Assembly (NCBI RefSeq): GCF_002210165.1 | Contig: NZ_AQQP01000008.1 | Span: 62,001-126,000 of the forward strand | Source: Phaeobacter sp. 22II1-1F12B | GTDB taxonomy: Bacteria; Pseudomonadota; Alphaproteobacteria; Rhodobacterales; Rhodobacteraceae | Reading direction: 5' to 3' | DNA length: 64,000 bases | In this document: piece by piece, positions 8,696 to 16,531 of the stretch | How the letters are laid out: every line of letters starts with the position of its first letter | Numbering within the stretch: position 1 is the stretch's first letter | Program-made: the position numbers and the translations under genes | Notes under the pieces: model-generated | Told to the model about the DNA's origin: nothing | The model's input: the letters and a program-made list of their open reading frames with translations, nothing else | The model's database searches: none

Positions 8696-9877
8696 TTATT
8701 CTGCCGACGGCATCCCATCGAAGATACCAGGAGACATCTCTTCCCAGAAACGCGTGATGCGCGCAGCGTTCAGCGGTGACATCCAGCCATGGTTCTCGAA
8801 ATCCTGCCTCGCGGCAGCGTCCTGAATCTGACTCAGAAAGAGTCGCTTGTCCGCATCTCTCTGCGTCGGTGTCCGTTTTCTGATCGCTTCCTGAACCCGA
8901 CGCAGGCGCTCTCCACGCTCGCTCGGCTGCGGCTTGGCCGCTGACTCTCCTCCGAAATCATTGCTCAGAGCAGCACTAAGGTAGCCGACTTTGCTTTTGA
9001 CGTTCTGACGCGACTCCACGTAATCCAACCGGGCCGAAACCTCGTCTTCGCCATGTGCATTCAGCCACTGTCTTGCCAGTCGGTCGCTTACGCCAAGTTC
9101 GCGCAGTCGCGAATAGACAGCTCCGTGTCGAACGGCTTCACCGTCGTCGATGTCGAGAATAGCGAGCTGCGGGTTTTCCTTGATCCGGAACCTGATCTCG
9201 GTGACCACCCTGCCCTGCTTTCGGGTTTCAGGCGTGATCAGGATATTGCTGGTCTTGTTCACCTCTGACACGGCCGGCTTGATGACCTTGGCATTCAGAT
9301 GCTTGAAGCTTTCATAGTAGCTTGAACCATCCAGCCCCATCAAACGGCGGAACAGGTCAAGCGGCCACCATCCCGTCGACCCCGTCCGGACAAAGCGATA
9401 GCAGTTCTCGTAAAGCGCCAGAGCATGACCGGATGTGAACCGGCGCTGGATATTGAGATTGATCAGGGCAAAGACCTTGGGGTCGTTCAGCTTCTCCGCA
9501 AGCGCGGGTGAATAAGCGTATTCGCAGATGCCACCTTTGAGCTTTGCATAACTCAGAAGGCTGGAGATGCCCCATTCCTGTTCACCGTCAGCGTCAAGCA
9601 TATCCCATTCCGCAACAGTCTCTGCCAACCCCTTCAGAGACTGTTTCAGCGTATCCATATCGTTGGAGTTATAGCCGATCATCAAGCAAAGAGTTCGCGC
9701 GTCGATCTGGTGTTTGCTACGGGTGACCAAGGTATCGTAGGCATTTAGCAACAGGACGTTTGAGAGTTTCCGCTGCAAAAGCGTCAGTTTGCCCGACACA
9801 TGGATGGCGGCAACGTGTTTCTTCACGGCACCACGTCGCAATGCGCCGCTTAGCTTGTCCCGAGGTATTTCGTCCAT
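8696..9877 (-). CDS. Rep_3-type plasmid replication initiator
   Basis: A 393-residue protein whose N-terminal 250 residues look like the twin winged-helix Rep_3 initiator fold (LTLLQRKLSNVLLLNAYDTL at about 32-51, then TLKQSLKGLAETV and a second domain near ALALYENCYRFV). Such proteins bind iterons and open the origin. The C-terminal 130 residues are charged and probably flexible. It reads away from parAB, with a 529-base non-coding region between them. Roseobacter plasmids are sorted into RepA, RepB, RepABC and DnaA-like types; the visible fold suits a RepB-like class best, but the compatibility group cannot be settled by eye. Confidence 0.85.
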   Translation of the reverse strand: MDEIPRDKLSGALRRGAVKKHVAAIHVSGKLTLLQRKLSNVLLLNAYDTLVTRSKHQIDARTLCLMIGYNSNDMDTLKQSLKGLAETVAEWDMLDADGEQEWGISSLLSYAKLKGGICEYAYSPALAEKLNDPKVFALINLNIQRRFTSGHALALYENCYRFVRTGSTGWWPLDLFRRLMGLDGSSYYESFKHLNAKVIKPAVSEVNKTSNILITPETRKQGRVVTEIRFRIKENPQLAILDIDDGEAVRHGAVYSRLRELGVSDRLARQWLNAHGEDEVSARLDYVESRQNVKSKVGYLSAALSNDFGGESAAKPQPSERGERLRRVQEAIRKRTPTQRDADKRLFLSQIQDAAARQDFENHGWMSPLNAARITRFWEEMSPGIFDGMPSAE

Positions 9878-9920
9878 TTCCCTGCTCGCTCTTGGCTTTT
9901 TTGAGAATTATGTCCGATAA

Positions 9921-10040
9921 GGTACCCCATAGCAACTGACTTATGGGTCCTTCTTCGCTATAACTCCGATCCCGGGAATGGGTACCTCAATGCTTGGAGC
10001 GCCGTCGAATTGAATGCTTCAGGTACCCTGATACGGTACC
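9921..10040 (+). repeat. Distal group of four GGTACC palindromes near the rep start
   Basis: GGTACC occurs at 9921-9926, 9981-9986, 10022-10027 and 10035-10040, with steps of 60, 41 and 13 bases. Three of the four extend to GGTACCC or GGGTACC. They lie upstream of rep and may serve as operators for Rep autoregulation. The uneven spacing separates them from the regularly spaced group near parA. Confidence 0.6.
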
Positions 10041-10147
10041 GACCGAGGCGATAATCACGCCAGTCCGCGAATTTCTGGGCAAAATAGACTCTTACCGCTT
10101 GCGGAGACCCTTTATACCGCGAATCGCCACCTTTCCACCCGGAACCA

Positions 10148-10197
10148 GGTACCTTACATCCTGCTAACGGGTACCCTTTGACCTGTATAGAGGTACC
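10148..10197 (+). repeat. Three GGTACC iteron-like repeats at exact 22-base spacing
   Basis: GGTACC starts at 10148, 10170 and 10192, giving two steps of exactly 22 bases, about two helical turns, which would put bound proteins on the same face of the DNA. The last two extend to GGTACCC. The AT-rich segment follows at once. Spacing of about 22 bases is typical of Rep_3 iterons, so these are the best candidates for initiator-binding sites. Confidence 0.65.
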
Positions 10198-10406
10198 CAA
10201 GATACGATAAGTAATTGTAATAATTTACATATTCTGACGCAAAGATTCTAAACTACTCAAAGACTCTACAAACTTGTTGATGTCTTTTCTCAGTGAAATG
10301 ACCTGAAATAGGGCCTGATTTCTCGGAAAGGATTCACATAGACCTGTCGATGTGCGATAGATTTTGGCAAAACCCAAATAATAACGAACATCCCCAAGGA
10401 TACGAC

Positions 10407-11792
10407 ATGTCTGCAGGCAAAGACGATATACCGCCATATTTCAACATTGATCCGGCGAAGGCAGCACAGCGTTTGTCACAGCCTATCGATACAGCACGAT
10501 TCGCCAAGGCCGCCGCTTTCGCATCCAAGGGAAGGCAGGACCTCGCGGAACGCGGATACGCGCCTGATGGCCGAAAGAGACTGCGCCGATTTTCCACTTG
10601 GGAAGTCTGCCGGTATCTGATCCCGGTTGCCCCCGGTCATTTCCGACGGGTTCTACGAAGCCACCCGGACTTGCCGCAGGGCACCGGCGAGGGAAATTCC
10701 AAGTGGTTCACCTTGGAAGAAGTGCTGGCGTTGCGAGATCATTTTGCAACCGAGGGGGCGGCAGGCCGTGAGTATCGACCATGGCGCCCAGAGGGCCTGC
10801 CTGCCAAGACGATTGCGGTCGCAAATTTCAAAGGCGGGGTTGGCAAGACTTCAACCGCCGCGCATCTGGCAATGTCCGCTGCTTTGGACGGGTATAAAGT
10901 TCTTGTCATAGATCTCGACAGTCAGGGCAGCATGACCTCGATCATGGGAGGGGTTGTGCCCGATGAATGGTCAACTGCCTTTCCGCTCTTGGCCAAGGAC
11001 TACGCGCTTTCCGTTCAGGACGAAAACCGTGTCCGGGAGGCTGCAGGAAAATCCCCCCTACCCTTTGACGAAACTTTATCCGAGGCGCTGAATGTATCGG
11101 CGCGGGATGTGATCCAAGCGACCCATTGGCCGAACATTGATCTGATGGGGTCGCAGCTCAATCTTTATTGGGCCGAGTTTCAGGTTCCCGTCTGGCGGAT
11201 GGGTCTTCGCAACTGGCCGCTTTGGGACGCGCTGAACAACGCTTTGACGAGAGAGCGGATCGTGGATGAATACGATATCATCATTCTGGATACGCCGCCT
11301 GCCCTTGGCTATCTGACGATTAATGCTCTGGCCGCTGCGGATATCCTTTTGGTTCCGCTTGGTGCATCCTTTCTTGAATTCGATTCGACGGGCCGGTTTT
11401 TCGATATGCTTTATTCCACCTTTGCCAGCGTCGAAGATGGCGAAAATGCCGCTCGCCGACGGGACGGTTTGCCGGAAATGAAATTCGAATGGGACGCTGT
11501 GAGAGCTTTGATTACCCGGTTCGACGCGGGCCAGCAGACGGATCTGGCAAATGTCATCCAAGCTTATTTCGGGGATTTCATGACTACGTACCGTCAGGAA
11601 ATGACAGCGATGGTTGGGCAGGCTGGCGAACAGGTCAACGGTATTTACGAGGCTGACTATCGGGAGTTCAATCGCGATACTTATGTCCGGGGCCGCGAGA
11701 CTTTCGATCAGACCTGGGCGGAGATCAAAGAACTCGTCCTGGGAACGTGGTGGCGAGACCAGCAGATGGCAAACGCAGAGCAGGAGGAGTAA
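10407..11792 (+). CDS. parA: Plasmid partition ATPase ParA (RepA-type)
   Basis: A 461-residue Walker-type partition ATPase. An N-terminal helix-turn-helix region (about 60-112) suggests autorepression. The deviant Walker A motif KGGVGKTS is at about 142-149, followed by DLDSQGSMT, and IIILDTPPALG further on is Walker A'/B-like. The ATG at 10407 is preceded by AAGGA at 10396-10400; the earlier in-frame ATG at 10350 has no such site. It moves plasmid copies together with ParB. The downstream parB start follows 4 bases after its stop. Confidence 0.93.
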   Translation: MSAGKDDIPPYFNIDPAKAAQRLSQPIDTARFAKAAAFASKGRQDLAERGYAPDGRKRLRRFSTWEVCRYLIPVAPGHFRRVLRSHPDLPQGTGEGNSKWFTLEEVLALRDHFATEGAAGREYRPWRPEGLPAKTIAVANFKGGVGKTSTAAHLAMSAALDGYKVLVIDLDSQGSMTSIMGGVVPDEWSTAFPLLAKDYALSVQDENRVREAAGKSPLPFDETLSEALNVSARDVIQATHWPNIDLMGSQLNLYWAEFQVPVWRMGLRNWPLWDALNNALTRERIVDEYDIIILDTPPALGYLTINALAAADILLVPLGASFLEFDSTGRFFDMLYSTFASVEDGENAARRRDGLPEMKFEWDAVRALITRFDAGQQTDLANVIQAYFGDFMTTYRQEMTAMVGQAGEQVNGIYEADYREFNRDTYVRGRETFDQTWAEIKELVLGTWWRDQQMANAEQEE

Positions 11793-11796
11793 AGCA

Positions 11797-12909
11797 ATGG
11801 TTAAGCGCAGACGTCTTGAAACACCGAGTACTGCTGATCTCGATCGGATCGAGCAGGAGTTTCGCAGCGAAACCTCCCCTCGCCCAACCCTTTCGCATTC
11901 CATTGCGCCGATCGCACAGGTCGCGGCCGAAACGGCGTCGCAGGTCCAGACAGAGGGGGCCGACGTCCGGGCGGTCCGGGCACGCACTGAAGCTGACGCT
12001 GCGCGGTATCACAAGGCACTGGAAGAAGGTCTCTTGATCACCGAACTTCCGACGCGTGAGGTCGCCGAGAGTGCGATGATACGTGACCGGATGATCGTCG
12101 ACGAAGCAGAATTGCTCGAGCTACGCCGCTCGATCAGTTCCAGCGGGCTTCGCTTGCCGATTGAAGTTTACGAGCTGGAAAAGCCCCGCGCAGACGGTGT
12201 TCGATATGGGTTGATTTCGGGCTACCGGCGTCTCTTGGCCGTGCGCGGTTTGTACGATCTGACAGAAGCCGAAAAATACACGCGCATCCGAGCCATTCTG
12301 CGCCCTCGAACCGGGATGGATGCTGCCTTTGTCTCGATGGTCGAAGAGAATGAGATCCGTTCCGAGCTTAGCCATTTCGAACGTGGCCGAATCGCAGTCA
12401 TCTCGGCACAGCAGGGCGCGTTTGCGAATACGGAGGAAGCGGTCGAAGAACTTTTTGCAAATGGGTCCAAGGCCAAGCGGTCCAAGGTGCGGTCCTTTGC
12501 GCTGATTTTCGAAGAGCTTGGCGATATGCTTGAGCATGCGGAATTGTTGACCGAAAAGCGCGGCCTGCGGCTTGCGGCAGCTTTGCGGCTCGGGGCCGAA
12601 TCTCGGTTGCGCGACGTGCTGTCGAACCATTCCGCAGACGACGCGGATCAGGAATGGGCGCTGATGGAGCCGGTCATTGTCGCATTGGAGTCAGCGCCGC
12701 GCGATAAGAGCCGCGGCGGTAGGCCGAAGAGTGAAAAGAAGCCGTCGGGCTGGGCTGACGCGCAAAGCATCAAGACATCGACAGGGATCACAATTCGATC
12801 AATGCAAGATAGCCAGGGCTTTGTTCTCAGGTTCGAGGGCAGGGCGATTGACGCCGAACTGATGGAAAACCTGTTGACCGGGATTCAATCCTTGTTGGAA
12901 AAGCCTTAA
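11797..12909 (+). CDS. parB: Plasmid partition protein ParB
   Basis: A 370-residue centromere-binding protein. The ParB/Srx-type N-terminal domain lies at about 80-180 (IVDEAELLELRRSISSSGLR, then GLISGYRRLLAVRGL), followed by a helical DNA-binding region around MVEENEIRSELSHFERGR. The start at 11797 is supported by AGGAGG at 11782-11787, inside the end of parA. ParB binds parS and loads ParA. A palindrome that could be its site begins directly after the stop codon. Confidence 0.92.
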   Translation: MVKRRRLETPSTADLDRIEQEFRSETSPRPTLSHSIAPIAQVAAETASQVQTEGADVRAVRARTEADAARYHKALEEGLLITELPTREVAESAMIRDRMIVDEAELLELRRSISSSGLRLPIEVYELEKPRADGVRYGLISGYRRLLAVRGLYDLTEAEKYTRIRAILRPRTGMDAAFVSMVEENEIRSELSHFERGRIAVISAQQGAFANTEEAVEELFANGSKAKRSKVRSFALIFEELGDMLEHAELLTEKRGLRLAAALRLGAESRLRDVLSNHSADDADQEWALMEPVIVALESAPRDKSRGGRPKSEKKPSGWADAQSIKTSTGITIRSMQDSQGFVLRFEGRAIDAELMENLLTGIQSLLEKP

Positions 12910-12926
12910 GGTTTCGCCGCGAAACC
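12910..12926 (+). repeat. Palindrome after parB, candidate parS or terminator
   Basis: The sequence GGTTTCG-CCG-CGAAACC is an inverted repeat with a 7-base stem directly behind the parB stop. Its GTTTC...GAAAC arms match the arms of the chromosomal ParB site, although the centre differs. No T-run follows, which argues against a simple intrinsic terminator. A plasmid parS is the favoured reading but is inference. Confidence 0.5.
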
Positions 12927-13051
12927 CTACCGGTCAGTGGCAGACTTTTACGGATAAGCGCTTAACAGTTCGATCAATGGCGCGGTCGAACCCAAAGCTA
13001 GTCAAGCCGCAGCGATTAGCCCGCGACACTCTGATCGCTGCGTTGCATCAA

Positions 13052-13996
13052 TCAACAAATTCCTAAAGACCAGCAGCCTTGGTCAAATTCACACGGAAAC
13101 CTTTCTCGGAAAGGCCGGGAATGTTGAGGTTCTTCGTACGAACCGTATTTGATTTTTTTCCGGACGTTGTGGTCGTCAACTAAAACTGCACTGGCGAAAC
13201 CGGTGCGCAGCGAATGGCCGGAGAACAGTGCAAGCCGTTCCTTCTCTGGCAGTTCGGACCGGATACCGGCATCAAGAACCGTTTGTTTGATCAACCGTGC
13301 GACATGCTTGTCGTTCAGCCGAGTCTCAAACGCCCGCTTGCCGTCGCGCGATATTCCGACGAATACCGGCCCGACACTTATCTTCGCAAAGTGCAGCCAC
13401 TGTTCCAGCGCATGAACCGGACAAGTCTGCTCGCTGGAACCTCGAGCGATTTCCACCTCATACCAACCAGATTTGGCATGAAGGATGAGAAGCACGCCTT
13501 CGTCGAAAATCTGGATCCGATTGCCAAGGTCACGTGTGGCATCCAGCTGAACGTCGAGGCTAACGATTTCGGACCTACGCAATCCACCAGCGAAACCGAT
13601 CAATAAAATGGCTCGGTCGCGAAGCCCGCGTAGATCAAAAGGCAAGGTTGCGACCATCGCCAGTATATCGTCGGCCAAGAGAGCGGTCTTTTGATCGGGT
13701 GGTCGCACACTCTTGCGCTTGATCTCAGCCAGCGCGGTTGCGATGTGACGGTCGGTTCGTTCCAGATGGAATCCACGTTGAGCAAAGCTCCACGCCAGGC
13801 CAGAGAGACGACGTTCAATGCTGTTAGCCGACAGTTCAGAAGAAGAACCGGCGCCAGCGGCTAAATCGCCCAAATATAGACAAATCATTTCTGGCGAAGG
13901 GGGCAGGGGGTCGGTACCTTTCATCCGACACCAACGGGCAAAATGCGCCCAATCCTTTGTGTAGGCCTTCAGCGTGTTTTCTGACAAAGCCAACAT
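13052..13996 (-). pseudogene. Degenerate tyrosine recombinase (frameshifted, catalytic Tyr lost)
   Basis: The first 270 residues read as a normal XerC/D-like tyrosine recombinase: a SAM-like N-terminal DNA-binding domain, then the catalytic domain with Arg in GGLRRSEIVSL, Lys in AKSGWYEVEI and the HxxR box in SGHSLRTGF. After that the chain diverges. Where the family normally has LGH and, nine residues later, the nucleophilic Tyr, this protein has IKY and a Ser. Near 13096 the frame is shifted: the usual family ending FRVNLTKAAGL followed by a stop is present in the other frame, ending at 13063. It is probably inactive. It may be a relic of the resolution or integration system of the replicon. 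Confidence 0.8.
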
Positions 13997-14077
13997 ATCC
14001 TAATCTCTTTCTTTACCGCCGATCAAACGGGTCAAGCTACGTGTCATCTGCGGATGCATCACGACTCTTGCCATATC

Positions 14078-14106
14078 TTGCTCAGTGGGCGAACTTGTTT
14101 TATACT
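14078..14106 (+). promoter_or_regulatory. Candidate sigma70-type promoter of ccdAB
   Basis: TTGCTC at 14078-14083 and TATACT at 14101-14106 are separated by exactly 17 bases. The predicted transcript start is near 14113, which leaves room for the GAGG ribosome site before the ATG at 14139. Confidence 0.55.
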
Positions 14107-14138
14107 CCTGTTTCATACGCATGACTTATGAGGCTGCT

Positions 14139-14360
14139 ATGGGACGCGTTAAAGTCAATTTGACTCTGGATGCCGATGTTGCTGCGACTGCTCGTGCTCT
14201 CGGGCTCAATATGTCGCGTCTCGCCGAAGCAGCAATCGCTGATGCCGCGAAAGCGGAGCGAAATCGTTTGTGGCGCGCGGAGAATAAATCGGCGATCGAC
14301 GCCTACGCCGAGGAGGTCACGAAAGAAGGATTGCCTCTGGCCGGCTACAGAAGTTTTTAA
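14139..14360 (+). CDS. ccdA: CcdA-type antitoxin
   Basis: A 73-residue protein with an N-terminal ribbon-helix-helix region (VKVNLTLDADVAATARALGL) for operator binding and a C-terminal tail (about 40-73) ending AGYRSF, which in CcdA wraps and neutralises the CcdB toxin. The ATG at 14139 is chosen because GAGG lies 5 bases upstream and a promoter ends at about 14106; an in-frame ATG at 14121 would leave almost no leader. It is followed by ccdB after 12 bases. It probably kills plasmid-free cells by post-segregational addiction. Confidence 0.88.
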   Translation: MGRVKVNLTLDADVAATARALGLNMSRLAEAAIADAAKAERNRLWRAENKSAIDAYAEEVTKEGLPLAGYRSF

Positions 14361-14372
14361 GGTAGGTGGAGA

Positions 14373-14666
14373 ATGGCGCAGTTCGATCTCTACCGTCTCG
14401 AGAGCGGTCAACTGGTTGTGGATCTCCAGACTGACCTGATTGGCATTGACGCGTCTCGGATCGTGGCTCCGCTGCGTGACGCGGGCCGCTACGCGGCTTT
14501 TCCAGGCCTGACCCCGTCTGTAGAGGTCGGGGGACAAGTCTGGATCGTACGTGTTCAGGAAATGGCTGCGGTACCGGGGTCGGAGCTGCGTGAACTGGTA
14601 GGGTCTCTTGTGGAACACCGCGACGCCTTGAAGCGCGCCTTGGACATACTCATCGACGGAGTCTGA
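14373..14666 (+). CDS. ccdB: CcdB-type gyrase toxin
   Basis: A 97-residue protein with the CcdB pattern: a start MAQFDLYRLESG, then LVVDLQTDLIG, and the terminal helix LVEHRDALKRALDILIDGV that contacts gyrase in the F-plasmid toxin. Length is normal (about 100). It targets the GyrA subunit and traps gyrase on DNA. It is co-transcribed with ccdA. About 250 bases without a recognisable gene follow. Confidence 0.9.
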   Translation: MAQFDLYRLESGQLVVDLQTDLIGIDASRIVAPLRDAGRYAAFPGLTPSVEVGGQVWIVRVQEMAAVPGSELRELVGSLVEHRDALKRALDILIDGV

Positions 14667-14917
14667 CCCTCTCCGGCCGTTTGAAAACATCGATCCATCC
14701 TCGCTCATTGTTTCACCTGCCAGGTGGCATCGAGATTGTCAGGTGTGCTGCCCGGCGGTTCGCCTTTTTGGAATTCTCCCGACTTCAAGCCTGTCTCAAA
14801 GCGTACGCAACGCTTGTGAGCAAAGCAAGATTATCGGACATAGCGAGGCCCGCCAGAGGCCGGCGGTTTCTTTATTAAAATGTAGGCAAAAGCGCCGTGA
14901 AAGCGTAACGTCGTCGT

Positions 14918-15802
14918 ATGACATTTACCCGACTGGCGCTGACTGGCGATATTGAGAATGTATCTCGGATGCCCTCGTGGGTCACCTCGACCTGCGCCAA
15001 AACGCTTGAGGATGTGGCGTATTTGTCAGGCGCGGCGTTAAGCCACCTTCATATAGTGTTGGCTCAGAATAACACCCCCCATGCTTTGTTAAGGGACCGG
15101 CTGGCTCTCGGTGCGGCGACGGCCTGTGTGGCATTCTCGGGCCGGCAAGAACGGGCCGGGGATTTGCGTGACGCGCTGCACCTGCTGCGCCCCGGAGACC
15201 TTCCTGGTCCGGCGGGAGAGACCTACTTGGCCTGGCGTCGTGCAGTAGATCGTCCGTTAAAGATCAATGCGCTGGATCGGATATTGCCCAACTTGAACGA
15301 AAACCAAATTGCAGGTTGGCTTGCCGCAGGGCAGGGGGCTCCTGTGTCCCGTACGGCTATGGTTCTGGAAACCGTTTTGGATGACGTACCGCATGCCGAT
15401 GCATTGGCGCTGATCATGGCGGATGCCACGCTGGCCAAGGCGCTCGGTTGGGACTATCTCGTACCCCTTATGGCTGGCGGTTTGAAACGCGCTGACCTGC
15501 ACAAGCGCGGTGAAGACCTGCGACTGGCCTGTCACCGGGCGATTACCGCTTCGGCGAGCGATGCCGTAAGACTTGCGGCCGATCTTTCCCGCCGTGCTAT
15601 GCGCTTAAAGTCGGTCGTGCCTAAGCTCCGGTCCAAAGGCGCGGGTGGAGCGGTTGAGATGTTCTTGACCCGCGATGCCGTTATGCCTTCGGCTCTGCCC
15701 TTGCCAGACCGCGCGGCGCGCCGTCTCTGCGATCGTCTGGTAGAACTCGGTGCGGTCCGCGAGCTGACGGGGCGTGACACCTTCCGGTTATATGGGGTCT
15801 AA
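14918..15802 (+). CDS. DUF1403 family protein of unknown function
   Basis: A 294-residue, helix-rich, mostly soluble protein resembling DUF1403 proteins carried on alphaproteobacterial plasmids. No catalytic motif, signal peptide or membrane segment is visible. The C-terminal 50 residues (PLPDRAARRLCDRLVELGAV, then RELTGRDTFRLYGV) look like a winged-helix end. It is 3 bases ahead of a ScpB-like gene, so the two are almost certainly co-translated. The pairing suggests a role in DNA condensation or segregation, but no function is established. The ATG has no strong ribosome site. Confidence 0.7.
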   Translation: MTFTRLALTGDIENVSRMPSWVTSTCAKTLEDVAYLSGAALSHLHIVLAQNNTPHALLRDRLALGAATACVAFSGRQERAGDLRDALHLLRPGDLPGPAGETYLAWRRAVDRPLKINALDRILPNLNENQIAGWLAAGQGAPVSRTAMVLETVLDDVPHADALALIMADATLAKALGWDYLVPLMAGGLKRADLHKRGEDLRLACHRAITASASDAVRLAADLSRRAMRLKSVVPKLRSKGAGGAVEMFLTRDAVMPSALPLPDRAARRLCDRLVELGAVRELTGRDTFRLYGV

Positions 15803-15805
15803 GCG

Positions 15806-16408
15806 ATGGCAAAGGATCGATCCGACCCCGAATTCGACCGTGAATTGTCCGACCTGACGCCGGAGTTGCGATGGCGTGAATGGATGCGGCGCATCGAGGC
15901 CGTGCTATTCGCAACCGGGTCACCAGTACCGCGCGAAGATTTGGCGCGGGTGGTCGGGCAGGGAGTTTCGGTCGACCTTCTGATGGAGGACTTGTCGACC
16001 GATCTCGAAGGGCGGGCGTTTGAAATTGCGAAGGTTTCCGAAGGTTGGCTGTTGCGGACGCGTGTTTCCTATGCGCCCGTCATCCTCGCCGCTGCCGACA
16101 TTGCCGCGCAACTTATGGACCTTGCGGAATTCGACGTCGCAGTGCTTGCCGCTATCGCTTATGATCAGCCGATCACGCGCGACGGGTTAAAGGGTATTTT
16201 TGGCAAAGAGATCAGTCGCGACCTGATCGGACGGTTGCACGGGCGACAGCTTATCGCCACTGGTCCAAGATCGCCACAGCCGGGCGCGCCTTACACTTAC
16301 GTGACCACAGAGCAGTTCTTGTTGGCCTTCGGGTTGGAGAGCCTGCGCGACCTACCGGACAGAGAGCAAATGGAAGATGCGGGCGTGATAAGGGCGGTCA
16401 GGACGTGA
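15806..16408 (+). CDS. ScpB-like (SMC-complex type) protein
   Basis: A 200-residue protein with tandem winged-helix organisation like ScpB: WREWMRRIEAVLFATGSPVPREDLA opens the first domain (about 24-48), and FDVAVLAAIAYDQPITRDGL (about 110-129) opens the second, a well conserved ScpB signature. ScpB helps the kleisin ScpA bridge SMC proteins in chromosome condensation. No scpA or smc lies nearby, so this copy either joins the chromosomal complex or works with the DUF1403 protein 3 bases upstream. It is an accessory paralogue by context. Confidence 0.75.
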   Translation: MAKDRSDPEFDRELSDLTPELRWREWMRRIEAVLFATGSPVPREDLARVVGQGVSVDLLMEDLSTDLEGRAFEIAKVSEGWLLRTRVSYAPVILAAADIAAQLMDLAEFDVAVLAAIAYDQPITRDGLKGIFGKEISRDLIGRLHGRQLIATGPRSPQPGAPYTYVTTEQFLLAFGLESLRDLPDREQMEDAGVIRAVRT

Positions 16409-16448
16409 GCCAGCTCTAAGACCACTGGCAAAGTTATCTTCCATAATT

Positions 16449-16461
16449 CCCCGGTACGGGG
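16449..16461 (+). terminator. Short hairpin between convergent scpB-like and gntR genes
   Basis: The arms CCCCG and CGGGG enclose a 3-base loop in the 123-base gap between two converging genes. It may serve as a bidirectional terminator. No T-run is obvious on either strand, so the call is weak. Confidence 0.3.
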
Positions 16462-16531
16462 TGGGTGGATCGGTTCTTTTGTGGTCTCAATGTCCTCGCC
16501 GATTATCTGGAACTTCTCTGCCTCAATTTTC

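Larger units (their letters stand above)
9878..10406 (+). other. Putative origin of replication (oriV) between rep and parA
   Basis: This 529-base non-coding stretch lies between the divergent rep and parA genes. It holds seven GGTACC palindromes (at 9921, 9981, 10022, 10035, 10148, 10170 and 10192), followed by an AT-rich segment at about 10200-10300 that could be the unwinding element. Candidate promoters for both genes must also lie here. Iterons plus an AT-rich stretch next to a Rep_3 gene are the usual layout of such origins. Origin function is inferred. Confidence 0.65.

Noticed and set aside
8696-9877. Calling the initiator DnaA-like, as in other Roseobacter photosynthesis plasmids
   Set aside because: The visible N-terminal pattern is that of Rep_3 winged-helix initiators, and no AAA+ Walker motif is seen. 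The type was left as Rep_3/RepB-like.
11076-11987. 303-codon minus-strand frame over parA/parB
   Set aside because: It crosses two well-supported genes on the other strand and has no ribosome site.
14100-14708. 202-codon minus-strand frame over ccdAB
   Set aside because: The sense strand has a convincing toxin-antitoxin pair with promoter and ribosome sites.
14667-14917. Possible small gene or tRNA in the gap after ccdB
   Set aside because: The open frames there overlap each other, lack ribosome sites and match nothing; no cloverleaf fold could be drawn.
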